DNA of 64,000 bases from Thermocaproicibacter sp036260805 (GTDB lineage: Bacteria; Bacillota; Clostridia; Oscillospirales; Acutalibacteraceae). The translations under genes and the position numbers were made by a program. The stretch lies in NCBI GenBank assembly GCA_036260805.1, contig DATALZ010000018.1:49057-113056 (forward strand). Direction: 5' to 3'. The notes below the pieces were generated by a model. It did not search any database. It was given only the letters and a program-made list of their open reading frames with translations, and was not told the origin of the DNA. This document shows, one piece after another, positions 1 through 8,670 of the stretch. Within the stretch, counting starts at the first letter, position 1; each line of letters opens with the position of its first letter.

Positions 1-360
1 AGGGAAATAGTATCCTTCCAGGCCTGCGGAGTTGCGCGGATACAGAACAACCTTGCTGACCATGCAGTCACTCAAAAGATCAATCATCACCCAGCCTTGT
101 TTTGCCGGGTTATTATCCACTTCCGGGGTAGTCGTCCATCCCGTATTTATGTTCCCGTCATCAATGTAGCTGCAATGCCATCCGTCGCTGTCACTTTCAT
201 AGGATGTCGAACTGTATGCAGGTTTGTTGAGAGCCATATTTTGAAGCGTTGTCTGGGCATTTGCAACAGGGCAATTACGGCTTGTTGAAACAATAGACAA
301 AATCATTGCAATTGAAAGTGAGATGCGAACTGCTTTTTCGATTAACTTGCTCCATTTCAT
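1..360 (-). CDS. Secreted discoidin (F5/8 type C) domain protein, N-terminal part
   Basis: The gene is read leftwards and runs off the window, so only 120 codons are visible. The start is the ATG at 358-360, preceded by a strong ribosome site (AGAGGGGG) at a normal distance. Residues 1 to about 36 form a signal peptide: Lys-rich start, hydrophobic stretch, and a likely cleavage after AxA (VANAQ). Residues from about 42 (MALNKPAYSSTSYES) to the edge match the opening of an F5/8 type C (discoidin/CBM32-like) sugar-binding domain, including DGNINTGWTT and the GWVMIDLL strand. In this family such a domain usually precedes a glycoside hydrolase or a cell-surface module; the catalytic part would lie left of base 1. 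It follows the ABC importer genes in the same direction and may belong to that operon. The domain call is firm, the enzyme activity unknown. Confidence 0.75.
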   Translation of the reverse strand, partial: MKWSKLIEKAVRISLSIAMILSIVSTSRNCPVANAQTTLQNMALNKPAYSSTSYESDSDGWHCSYIDDGNINTGWTTTPEVDNNPAKQGWVMIDLLSDCMVSKVVLYPRNSAGLEGYYFP

Positions 361-395
361 ATTTATCCCCCTCTTACAACCTATAATGTGATAAA

Positions 396-1238
396 TTATC
401 CTTTTACAGCACCGCCTGTAACACCGGAAATAATCTTTTCGGACAAAAGCAGATAAAGAATAAATGTCGGGAGAAATACGATAATAACCGCCGCAAAAAG
501 GCCAGCCCAGTCGCCCGTATAGCGCATGGATTGAATCATGGACTGAAGGCCTACCGATAAAGAACGGATTTCCGACTTGTTGGCAAAAACCAGTGAAAGA
601 AAATATTCATTCCAGATCGCCATAAAGTCGAAAATACCAACGGTTATGATACCGGGCTGCGCAAGTGGAAGAATAATGCGCCAAAAAGCCTTGTACTGCG
701 AGCAGCCGTCAACCAGTGCCGCATCTTCCATTTCCCCCGGGAGCGACGCGAAAAAGCTGATCAGAAAATATACCGTGAACGGGACGTTAGAAGCGATATA
801 CAGAATAATCAGCGTATACATTGAGCCAATCATATTCAGTCTGGACATAATGCTGAACATCGGGATGACAATCATCACCGAAGGAACGGACATCGACACA
901 AGAAAAGAATTCAGTATCAGCTTTCTTCCCCTAAACTGCATACGTCCGATTACATAAGCGGCGGGGGCCGATATTAGGATAATTCCGAAGCAGGAAACGA
1001 ACGAATAAATAACGCTGTTCAGAAAATACTGTGCGATATTATTGCCGATCCACGCTTTTTGATAATTATCAAAGTGCAGTCCGCTGGTGAGCAAACGATT
1101 GGAGAAAATTTCTTTTGTTGTGCTTAGAGAAGCTGCAAATATCCAGCCAATCGTCGCAACGCTGAATACCAGCCATAGAATTAGCAGAATATAAGCAGGA
1201 ATTAAAGGAATATCTTTAGAAAATCGTTTTTTGTTCAA
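396..1238 (-). CDS. Carbohydrate ABC transporter permease, MalG/CUT1 type
   Basis: A 280-residue inner-membrane permease of the CUT1 family, the second of a pair that forms the channel of a sugar or oligosaccharide importer. About six membrane segments are visible, the first at residues 11-34. The EAA loop that docks on the ATPase is seen near residues 175-200 (DAALVDGCSQYKAFWR followed by ILPLAQPG). It ends with the family's usual short tail. It lies 14 bases downstream of the MalF-like permease and is surely co-transcribed with it and the binding protein. No ATP-binding subunit is encoded nearby; CUT1 systems of Firmicutes often share a single MsmK-type ATPase encoded elsewhere. The substrate is inferred from neighbours to be a plant oligosaccharide, perhaps rhamnose-containing. 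Confidence 0.9.
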   Translation of the reverse strand: MNKKRFSKDIPLIPAYILLILWLVFSVATIGWIFAASLSTTKEIFSNRLLTSGLHFDNYQKAWIGNNIAQYFLNSVIYSFVSCFGIILISAPAAYVIGRMQFRGRKLILNSFLVSMSVPSVMIVIPMFSIMSRLNMIGSMYTLIILYIASNVPFTVYFLISFFASLPGEMEDAALVDGCSQYKAFWRIILPLAQPGIITVGIFDFMAIWNEYFLSLVFANKSEIRSLSVGLQSMIQSMRYTGDWAGLFAAVIIVFLPTFILYLLLSEKIISGVTGGAVKG

Positions 1239-1252
1239 ATCGTTAGCCCTCC

Positions 1253-2158
1253 TTAATATTCATATTTTTTGTTCGGCAGAACAAGGTTCAGAATCGCGTA
1301 GGTAACCGTGACCAGCAATGTCAGTATAACGCCTACCGCAGCGCCCGCTCCGACGTTTGTGGCGGTATTCCCGTTGCTCGAACCGAATATCATGTTGTAC
1401 ATATAAAGAGCTGGCACTTCGGTTTCCGGATCTCCGTTCACAGAGAACATTTGCGCCCATACGAAGAAGTTGATTGCCGAGATACTCCAAAGCATTAAAC
1501 AGGTGCGGAAAACATCACGTATCAACGGCAATGTTATGCTGAAAAAGCACCTGACAACGCCCGCGCCTTCCATATGCGCAAATTCATATAAATCACCTGG
1601 TATACGCTCTATACCCGCCAGTAAAATCAGCATAAAATAACCCGTTGCACCAAAGCAGAACGATATCAGCATGCTGGGAAAAATATAATCTGGAGACGTC
1701 CATTGAATTGCCGCAAGTGCATTTAGATGCAGCGCCAGGAAGAAGTTCTTTAAGAGGCCGAAACTGCTGTTAAAAACATAATGAATCCACATGGATGCAA
1801 AGGCTACCGCGGAAATAATATTCGGCATATAAATCAAGGAACGCCAGAATGATTTAAACCTGACGCCTGAAGTCAGGATCACAGCGAAAATCAGTGCAAA
1901 GCCAATCGTTATAATACCGCCGATAATCCAGATCTTAAACATGTTCAGCATCGACTGTTTAAACAGGAAGCTATGTATTAAGGTAGAAAAATTCTCCAAC
2001 CCTGCAAAGGTCCATTGAGAAATATCATCGTTAATTGTACTTACTTTATAAAAACTCATAAGTACCGTGCGTATGATCGGATAAGCAAAAAGGAAAACAA
2101 AGCACAGCAAAGCCGGCAATAAAAAAACGATTTTAAGAACAGTATTTTTTCTTCCCAT
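1253..2158 (-). CDS. Carbohydrate ABC transporter permease, MalF/CUT1 type
   Basis: A 301-residue permease, partner of the MalG-like protein just downstream. The start chosen is the ATG at 2156-2158 (MGRKNTVLK), because GGAGGG lies just upstream; a longer frame reaching 2206 has no ribosome site and begins with residues that do not fit the family. The first membrane helix follows directly (IVFLLPALLCFVFLFAYP). The EAA cytoplasmic loop is at about residues 205-225 (MEGAGVVRCFFSITLPLI). The family feature of a short extracytoplasmic stretch after helix 1 (SFYKVSTINDDISQWTFAGLENF) is present. It sits between the binding-protein gene and the second permease; a hairpin in the gap upstream probably lowers its transcription relative to the binding protein. 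Confidence 0.9.
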   Translation of the reverse strand: MGRKNTVLKIVFLLPALLCFVFLFAYPIIRTVLMSFYKVSTINDDISQWTFAGLENFSTLIHSFLFKQSMLNMFKIWIIGGIITIGFALIFAVILTSGVRFKSFWRSLIYMPNIISAVAFASMWIHYVFNSSFGLLKNFFLALHLNALAAIQWTSPDYIFPSMLISFCFGATGYFMLILLAGIERIPGDLYEFAHMEGAGVVRCFFSITLPLIRDVFRTCLMLWSISAINFFVWAQMFSVNGDPETEVPALYMYNMIFGSSNGNTATNVGAGAAVGVILTLLVTVTYAILNLVLPNKKYEY

Positions 2159-2299
2159 GGTAGCCCTCCATCCTATCAGTGCAAATTGCAGCGGCCAAAT
2201 CGGCAATTCAAGTTTCAGCGTAATTTAGTTTATTATCAATATTACAAACATTTTCCCCGCTTTTCGGAAAATACCACACAAACGCCAGTCTGCCTCTGT

Positions 2300-2350
2300 T
2301 TTGCAAAAATTAGAGGAAGGCATGCCACTTCTTTGCCAGCATGCCTCCCT
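2300..2350 (-). terminator. Intercistronic attenuator hairpin between binding protein and permeases
   Basis: On the minus strand the arms at 2339-2350 and 2314-2325 form a 12-bp stem (one G-U pair) around a 13-nt loop, followed by a short AATTTTTG run. It sits just after the stop of the ABC binding-protein gene and before the permease genes. Such hairpins commonly let the binding protein be made in excess. The U-run is weak, so partial read-through is expected. Confidence 0.6.
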
Positions 2351-2363
2351 GCCCAACAAAAGA

Positions 2364-3665
2364 TTATCTCTTTGCCTTTGTCTTTAAGTCTGATACAAAT
2401 TGATCAGAAGTCAGTTTGCCTGAAATCAGTTTTGCAAAATCGCCATCAACAACCGATGTAAAATCGCTGTCTGGATTTTTGGCACCGCCCCAAGCAAATG
2501 TGTTGTACATGCTGTTAAACATCGGTCCAAGATCCTTCAGCGCCTTCGGCCATGTTGAACCAACCGTGCAGGGAATGCAGGCTGCCTTGTCAGCAAAAGC
2601 CTGTTGTGTTTTTTTATCCATAAAGTAGGTAATCAATTTAAATGCGAGGTCAGGATCTTTGCTCTTGCTGCAAACCGCATAACCCTGAGAAATAAGCATC
2701 ATGTTCTTGTTATTGTACTGACCGTTCGGGACGTTCGGAAACGCCATGACGCCCCAGTTAAAGTCTGGGCCTGCCGTTGAAGCAACCTCGTTGGGGAACC
2801 AACTGCCGTTCATGTACATTGCGGCTTTACCAAGTGCAAGTTCTTGCTGTGCGGCCGGATATTTGTTGCTTCCGGTCGTTGTGGTGAAGTAACCCTTCTT
2901 ATAAAGTTCTTCAAATGCCTTTGCAAACTGTGATACCGCCGGGTCGGACCAATTCTCACCGGTCTTATCCGAAAAGAGCTTTCCTGCCCAGACATCGCCC
3001 TTTGCTTCCGCAAGATACTGGCCGTAAAGGATGCCATAGTATGCATCGTCAACAGTCAGTGGAGCAATTCCAGCAGCTTTCAGCTTTGCGCATGCACCAA
3101 GGAATTCATCCCATGAGCTCGGAACTGTTGTGATTCCAGCCTTCTTAAACAGGTCCTTGTTGTAGAATATTGCAGCTACGCTGGGCTGGTTTGGTACATA
3201 GTAGTAGGAATTATCACCCGCATATGTAGAAGCAAACTTTGTCATTACAGGAAGGAGCGTATCCTTGAATGCTTTGTTTTCAGTTGTCGGGTAGACCTTG
3301 TTCATATAGCTATCAAGCTTTAAAAGATACTTTGTGCCAAGGTTTGGATACAGCCAGTCCGGTGAATTTTCAACTACGTCAACCTGCTGACCAGCATCGA
3401 TTGATGTTTTCAATGTTTTACGGATATCACGCCCGCCCCATGTCACCTTGACGGTTACACCGGGATTCGCAGCTTCAAAGTCCGCAATTGCCTGTTTTGC
3501 AACGGTTGCCTGAGCTTCGTTTTCATTCCACATGGCCATGTACGTAATTGTTTTGTTCTGTCCGGCTTTTGAAGAACTGCTAGCCGCTGTTCCGGCACAG
3601 CCGGAGAATGATCCCGCCGCTATTGCAGCTGCTGCAATCACTGATATGATGTTCTTGATTCTCAT
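2364..3665 (-). CDS. Sugar ABC transporter substrate-binding lipoprotein (CUT1)
   Basis: A 433-residue extracellular binding protein of the family 1 type (MalE/UgpB-like). Residues 1-23 are a lipoprotein signal with lipobox F-S-G-C, Cys23 being the lipid-bearing residue; a Ser-rich linker follows. The mature part starts with TYMAMWNENEAQATVAKQAI and contains the family's FEAANPGVTVKVTW pattern and the later AAMYMNGSWFPNEV segment typical of the sugar-binding cleft. It is the first gene of an operon with two permeases and stands divergent from an AraC regulator (4201-5106), the usual layout for an inducible oligosaccharide importer. The ligand cannot be read from sequence; the adjacent rhamnosidase-like enzymes suggest a rhamnosyl oligosaccharide. 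Confidence 0.92.
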   Translation of the reverse strand: MRIKNIISVIAAAAIAAGSFSGCAGTAASSSSKAGQNKTITYMAMWNENEAQATVAKQAIADFEAANPGVTVKVTWGGRDIRKTLKTSIDAGQQVDVVENSPDWLYPNLGTKYLLKLDSYMNKVYPTTENKAFKDTLLPVMTKFASTYAGDNSYYYVPNQPSVAAIFYNKDLFKKAGITTVPSSWDEFLGACAKLKAAGIAPLTVDDAYYGILYGQYLAEAKGDVWAGKLFSDKTGENWSDPAVSQFAKAFEELYKKGYFTTTTGSNKYPAAQQELALGKAAMYMNGSWFPNEVASTAGPDFNWGVMAFPNVPNGQYNNKNMMLISQGYAVCSKSKDPDLAFKLITYFMDKKTQQAFADKAACIPCTVGSTWPKALKDLGPMFNSMYNTFAWGGAKNPDSDFTSVVDGDFAKLISGKLTSDQFVSDLKTKAKR

Positions 3666-4200
3666 GCAATTACCACCCTTTTAATAATTTTAATTATAAA
3701 CTGCTGAAAACAGTAAAACGAACTAATTGGAAGGCAGCGATGGGGTAATTTACATTTTCTATACATTTTAATACGCATATCACATTTTTCTACCCATTGT
3801 TGTCTTACATGATGGAATTTTATATGAGTAAGCTGCTTGAAATTAACAATCTTTTCATATTTCATCTGTGATTTGTATCAATAATATCCCAATGTCGCTG
3901 TTTTGTCAATGTTTTTTGGTCAATTTGCACAAAACAATATTGTTATAGAAATATTTAAAATATTACCCTTTTACAATTGAAATTATCGGTAATTTGCTTA
4001 TAATTGTTTGTATAGTATGCTTCATGTGCTTGTCATCCAAAGTTCCGGAGATAATCCGCATATGCTGCGGCCAAATTATCCCACCCGATATACGACTGGA
4101 TACTAAATTGAGGCATTCCGGAAAAAGCAGAAGAAAATTCTATTATGCCGGAACAGCTTCAGGATAATTTTCTGGACGGCTAAACAGAGGAGGCTGTGAA
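3666..4200. promoter_or_regulatory. Divergent promoter region between importer operon and AraC regulator
   Basis: An AT-rich 535-bp gap with no convincing gene on either strand. It must hold the promoters for the leftward ABC operon and the rightward AraC gene. The stretch around 3990-4020 is rich in -10-like hexamers (TATAAT-type and TATAGT) for the plus strand, but no pair with correct spacing stands out. AGGAGG just before 4201 is the ribosome site of the regulator. Confidence 0.5.
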
Positions 4201-5106
4201 ATGATTGAGCAAAAAATCAATTCCTATTGGCTGCATACAATAGACAGTAACGAGTTAATGAATCATCCGCTTATCAACTCCGTGGGGCATGAAATATGGA
4301 CAAAATATGATAATAAACGCTATGATTGGAACTGCCGCAAGAATGAAGAATCCATTTGCATTTTTCAATACACGATTTCAGGCAGAGGCATGCTCGAAAT
4401 TGACGGAAAATATGTACGTCAGACACCGTCGTCCATTTTTCTGATTGAACGTCCAGGAAATTACCGCTACTGGCTCCCGGAAGATTCAGAATATTGGGAG
4501 TTCAAATTTATTTCCCTCACCATATCTTCCTTGCCGTTTTGGAATTATATCACCAGCCGTTACGGAAAAACATTTACGGTGAGCCCTAACAACCCTGCAA
4601 TAGAGCTCTTGGACGAGATCTACAATATGGTTGAAAAATCACAAATCGAGTCCATATTCGACAACTCACTTCTTGCTTATAAATTCTTAATGACGCTGCA
4701 CAAATACCTGAAAGAAAATGGTACCATGACAACGCAGAACGAGTCCATTCAGCTCTGTCTTGAGTTTATCAACCGCGAATTTGGAAAATCGATCACGCTT
4801 TCCGATATTGCGCAGTCTTGCCAAATATCTCCGTTTTACCTGAACAAATGCTTCAAAGAAACCGTTGGGGAAACGCCCATTCAATACCTAACCAAGGTCA
4901 GAATACGACGCAGCACAGAGTTGCTTACACAAACAGTGCAAAGCGTCGATGCGATCGCTCGCCAGTGTGGTTTTAAAAACGCAAACTATTATGCTAAGGT
5001 GTTCAAAAAGATCATGGATATGTCACCGACAGAATACAGGTCAAATCAAAAAGGATTTCACCAAGCTGATGATTTAATTGAGCATCCGGCCGCTCCCAAA
5101 ATTTAA
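4201..5106 (+). CDS. AraC-family transcriptional regulator
   Basis: A 301-residue cytoplasmic DNA-binding protein. The N-terminal two thirds are a cupin-like sensor half (TISGRGMLEIDGKYV near residue 60, PSSIFLIERPGNYRYWLP near residue 80). The C-terminal 100 residues carry two helix-turn-helix motifs of the AraC/XylS type: ITLSDIAQSCQISPFYLNKC, and the second ending in the hallmark QSVDAIARQCGFKNANYYAKVFKK with MSPTEYR. The ATG at 4201 follows AGGAGG at ideal spacing. It is divergent from the CUT1 importer and probably activates it, and perhaps the glycosidase genes, when the sugar is bound. The effector is not identifiable. Confidence 0.9.
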   Translation: MIEQKINSYWLHTIDSNELMNHPLINSVGHEIWTKYDNKRYDWNCRKNEESICIFQYTISGRGMLEIDGKYVRQTPSSIFLIERPGNYRYWLPEDSEYWEFKFISLTISSLPFWNYITSRYGKTFTVSPNNPAIELLDEIYNMVEKSQIESIFDNSLLAYKFLMTLHKYLKENGTMTTQNESIQLCLEFINREFGKSITLSDIAQSCQISPFYLNKCFKETVGETPIQYLTKVRIRRSTELLTQTVQSVDAIARQCGFKNANYYAKVFKKIMDMSPTEYRSNQKGFHQADDLIEHPAAPKI

Positions 5107-5144
5107 ACCTTTCTAGAAGCATAAGGATTTATAAGTTCCTATAA

Positions 5145-5190
5145 AGCAGAACCCCCTGAAGGCATTGCCTTCAGGGGGGGCTTTGCTTTT
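5145..5190. terminator. Bidirectional rho-independent terminator
   Basis: A 12-bp perfect stem, arms 5152-5163 and 5167-5178, with a 3-nt loop (ATT). The stem can extend with AAAGC on one side and GCTTT on the other and is flanked by A- and T-runs. It lies between the converging AraC gene and the large glycosidase gene and can serve both. Confidence 0.85.
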
Positions 5191-8100
5191 ATGTATTCTC
5201 CAGCAGCGCGGTAGGCTGCGAAAGGATTCCTGTGGGTTTGAAGTAGTATTCATAACTCCAAGCATCCCCCTCCGAGCGGTAAGAATCCGGTCCCAGCCAT
5301 GTACATGCACTGTCGGCAAGGTGGAGCTGCCCGCATGAATTATACCGGTTTCCGAACAGCATCACTGAAAGTTCATGCGTTCCAGCCGAAAGTTCGGCTT
5401 CAATCCGGTACGGCGGCAGGACAACTCTGCCGATGTCTCTTCCGTCCAGTGACACCTTTAGAAGTGAACCGCGGTAATGCGGAATAGAAAACAGCCCTTT
5501 CCCCTTTTTACTTCTGAACGAAAGATGATATGTAAGATTCCCCCCGTAAAACGGAAGTCCCTGATGAACAATGTCGCCGAAGGCCAACACCTTTACGGCT
5601 GGCGTAAGACGTTTGATTCTGCCGCAAACCTGAACTCCAAAGTTGCCGAGCAGATAACACCATTCGATATTGGTGCTTCTTCCAAAAGGAATACAGACTT
5701 CCAGGATATTTTCGCCTTGCTTTATTTTTGGAAGTGGGATCGTCTTAATCGCCTTATCAATATACCAGCCGGAAACAGTGATGGAAACATCGCTTCCATT
5801 CAGTCTGACAGAAAGGCTCTCGGCGTCCTCAATGGCAAGCTGTGCTCCATCAATCTCCAGATCACTGTGAATCGTAAATCGGAGTGAAACCCGATGTGTG
5901 ACAGTTTCCTTTTCCAGTACCCATGGCTGTGCGAAAGCACCCTTTCGGCTTGGCCACCCCATAAGCTCCCGGCACTGGTTATCCAAAATCAGAATTTCCT
6001 CTTCCGGTTGGTACGCTCCGCCGTCCAAAGCGTATTCCGCCATATCAAGCAGCAGCGCGTTTGGCTCGCTAAGTGTAACGGGGACCTGGTACGGAAGGAC
6101 TATCTTCTCCTGCTGCATCTCAGCTTTTTTCCGCTCGGGAAGTTGCGTTGCTCCGGACGGTCTAAGGTGAAACAGCAGGCTGTCATAGTCGTAGACAGTA
6201 TACTCGATGACAGTACTGTTTTCATCTGCTTTATAGGGGACAGATTCGGTTTTCCCGTTTACAGTATCATACAAAACTGGCTGCCAGCTGCCCTTCAGCC
6301 GAATTCGAATTCTCTGTTCTTTTGCAATGTCCTTATTATATGGCTTTTTCGCGTGCGCCACAAACAGCCAACGATCATCATGATCCTGCCGCAGCTGATA
6401 CACGAGATTGTCTGTATAAAAGCCGTTTGTATTTCGGATTTCCAGCTCACGGGCCGATTCTACCGCCTTCAAAAGTGCCGAACGGGTAAACGGAATATGT
6501 TCGGATTTCTCAAACAGCTTTTCAGCTTCCCGATTCGGTAACGCGTCGACAAGCGTTGGCGCTTTGCCCATAAAAATCAGCTTGCCGCCCGAGCTTAAAA
6601 ATTCATTCAGAATCTTGAGCGTGCTGGCACGCAGCGTTTCGCAGCCAGGAACAATCACAATATCATACGCCATTTTGCCCACCCGAATGGGGGCAGTGCC
6701 AGTTTCGCACTGTGTCGGAAGCAGTGATTCACTGATAAAATCGAAATCGACGCAGCCGAAAAGCATCCATTCGGTCAGATTCTTAAAATTCTCTTCCATC
6801 TCCTGACAGACCAAACACGTCTCGTCATATGGCCCATAATGAAGCCAGTAGCTTTCGATTGGATGAATCACACCTACGCGGACAATGGGTTTGCCCCGCG
6901 TCATCGCGGTATTGACACGTGCAAAATGATCCTCAATATAGGAATACTCACCATACCACGGAGACTGGTAATTAATCGAAGCAGGATAATCGCGTTTTGC
7001 CTCACCGGCCATTGATACCCACGACAGATGCGGCACTCGGACCGTTACCCCCAATGCGGCCTGCCAGTCACCATGCAGCTTGTGCCCTCTGAAGTCAAAA
7101 TCCCAACCCGATACGCCGTACAATTCCGAAAGCAGTCCCTCACGGCCAAACTGGTGCGATGCGGACTGAGCCTGCTTGACGGTTGCATACTCAAAACCAC
7201 AGCACAGCATATCAATACCCGGCAGATCAAAGCTTCTGTACGAGCGCATCGCCTCGCCCAGCGCTTCTGTCTGGCTTGCCAGTGTGGGCTCATTCATCAA
7301 ATGCCCGGTCAGCATAATTCCGTTTTTTCTGCACCAGTCGCCGCAGGTGTCGGCAAAAGCAGATGCAAACCGTTCCGCAATATGGTCATGATAATGATAT
7401 CGTATAACAGAAATCTGGCCATTCGCAAGTTCCCATACAAGTTGAGGCAGATTTGAAATAAGATTCTCTTGATAGGTCTCTTCAAATGTTTGCGGCAGAT
7501 CATCCGTCCATGGAAGAATAACATCATTGGTGTCAAAAGCGCCGCGAAGTGTTGTTTTCAGTGAAAATTGCGGCTCGTCTGTAAATATTGCCGGAACAGT
7601 GCTTCCGAAATACTCTTTCAGTTCCTTCTTGTAGCTTTCATGCGTAATTTCAACAAAACGTTGAATTGCCTTTTTGTCGAGGGTGTTTACATAGGTTTGA
7701 TTATTGAACCACGGGCTTTCCAGTGGAGTTTCCTGATAAGCATACCATTTGGTACCATCAGCCTTATCGTTTTCGCCGATTCTTTTGTAAGCTTGCAGGC
7801 AGCCGTTTTCATCAAGCATAATATCATAGCAGGCAAGCAACTTTCCGTTTCCGGTGCGCACGGCACCCGCGGTTGAATTATCAAACCTTACTTTGTTTTT
7901 CGTTTCCTGTCCGTAAGGAACCGGCGTAAACAGAAGGTACCGTGCTCGGTACTGCGGGTCGGCAGTAACAAGCCCGCCTGCCGCCCCCGAAGGCCACCGA
8001 TCCTCATCGTAAAGCCAGGCAAACATATTCTTTTCCTTCGCCCTCTGAACACAATCGTGAATCAAACTCATATATTCTTTTCCAAGGTACCGGATACTTA

Positions 8101-8287
8101 ACCCAGTTCTCACATGCATGTGGAAACCGCCGAATCCCATTTGACCTAATTGGTCAATCTGGTCCAGCAGATCATCCCGGTCTAATTTGCCGTTCCATGC
8201 CCAAAACGGAGCAGCTCTATATTCACGGGTAGGATTTTTGAACAAAGACATAGTAAGGGATTGTGTCTGGTTTTGTGGATAAAACAT
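5189..8287 (-). CDS. Very large glycoside hydrolase, GH106-like alpha-L-rhamnosidase candidate
   Basis: A 1032-residue protein without a signal peptide, so probably cytoplasmic and acting on imported oligosaccharides. The start is the ATG at 8285-8287 behind GGAGAGGGAGA. The first 120 residues carry a characteristic block: APFWAWNGKLDRDDLLDQI, GFGGFHMHVRTGL and YDEDRWPSGAAGG. This pattern is known from large proteins annotated as GH106 alpha-L-rhamnosidase or related TIM-barrel hydrolases. The middle region has a class-I-glutamine-amidotransferase-like fold pattern (IVIVPGCETLRASTLKILNEF, SSGGKLIFMGKAP), as in other multi-domain glycosidases. The C-terminal 250 residues are beta-rich and resemble galactose-binding-like domains. 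It is transcribed separately from the GH78 gene behind it, since a terminator separates them. Family membership is recognised by motif only; the exact substrate is open. Confidence 0.65.
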   Translation of the reverse strand: MFYPQNQTQSLTMSLFKNPTREYRAAPFWAWNGKLDRDDLLDQIDQLGQMGFGGFHMHVRTGLSIRYLGKEYMSLIHDCVQRAKEKNMFAWLYDEDRWPSGAAGGLVTADPQYRARYLLFTPVPYGQETKNKVRFDNSTAGAVRTGNGKLLACYDIMLDENGCLQAYKRIGENDKADGTKWYAYQETPLESPWFNNQTYVNTLDKKAIQRFVEITHESYKKELKEYFGSTVPAIFTDEPQFSLKTTLRGAFDTNDVILPWTDDLPQTFEETYQENLISNLPQLVWELANGQISVIRYHYHDHIAERFASAFADTCGDWCRKNGIMLTGHLMNEPTLASQTEALGEAMRSYRSFDLPGIDMLCCGFEYATVKQAQSASHQFGREGLLSELYGVSGWDFDFRGHKLHGDWQAALGVTVRVPHLSWVSMAGEAKRDYPASINYQSPWYGEYSYIEDHFARVNTAMTRGKPIVRVGVIHPIESYWLHYGPYDETCLVCQEMEENFKNLTEWMLFGCVDFDFISESLLPTQCETGTAPIRVGKMAYDIVIVPGCETLRASTLKILNEFLSSGGKLIFMGKAPTLVDALPNREAEKLFEKSEHIPFTRSALLKAVESARELEIRNTNGFYTDNLVYQLRQDHDDRWLFVAHAKKPYNKDIAKEQRIRIRLKGSWQPVLYDTVNGKTESVPYKADENSTVIEYTVYDYDSLLFHLRPSGATQLPERKKAEMQQEKIVLPYQVPVTLSEPNALLLDMAEYALDGGAYQPEEEILILDNQCRELMGWPSRKGAFAQPWVLEKETVTHRVSLRFTIHSDLEIDGAQLAIEDAESLSVRLNGSDVSITVSGWYIDKAIKTIPLPKIKQGENILEVCIPFGRSTNIEWCYLLGNFGVQVCGRIKRLTPAVKVLAFGDIVHQGLPFYGGNLTYHLSFRSKKGKGLFSIPHYRGSLLKVSLDGRDIGRVVLPPYRIEAELSAGTHELSVMLFGNRYNSCGQLHLADSACTWLGPDSYRSEGDAWSYEYYFKPTGILSQPTALLENT

Positions 8288-8670
8288 ATAAAATCTCCCT
8301 CTCCGACTTTAATCTGATGATTTTATCTTATTACAGACTTCAAAGATAGTAAATGTTTTTTGCCCAATTTGAACATTATAATTTAATACCCGTTTAAATT
8401 CAAAAATTACCTTTTGGCCTCAAAAAGTTCCGATATTCTGCCCTCTTATTTCCCTATTCTCGTTACAATTTGTCGGCTGTAAAATGCCTTGCCGATAAAA
8501 ATCTTTTACGGATTCTTTCTGAAAAACGATTTATTAACCAGGCCAGTCTAGCGTGTAATTTGGCAAAACAAAAAACAGTACGCAAAAATGCGTACTGTTC
8601 AGCCTCATAATTTTTTCTATGCGTATTTTTCTGAATGCAAAACTGAGTCTCCATGTGATGTACTATATTT
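8288..8670. other. 383-bp gap between the two glycosidase genes
   Basis: Holds the leftward promoter of the large glycosidase (AT-rich part, about 8300-8420) and the terminator of the GH78 gene (8560-8600). No other gene is supported: the open frame at 8463-8708 overlaps the end of the GH78 gene out of frame and has no ribosome site. Confidence 0.5.
8560..8600 (-). terminator. Rho-independent terminator of the GH78 gene
   Basis: An 11-bp perfect stem, arms 8574-8584 and 8589-8599, with an AAAA loop on the plus strand (TTTT on the transcript). On the minus strand the stem is followed by TTTTTTGTTTTG. It lies 70 bases after the GH78 stop codon. Confidence 0.85.

Noticed and set aside
5894..6541. 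215-codon plus-strand frame opposite the large glycosidase
   Set aside because: It lies fully antisense to a well-supported gene, with no ribosome site and no recognisable domain; the codon pattern is a mirror of the true gene. The same holds for long antisense frames at 14580-15239, 23123-23689, 23768-24511, 25002-25658 and 43037-43705.
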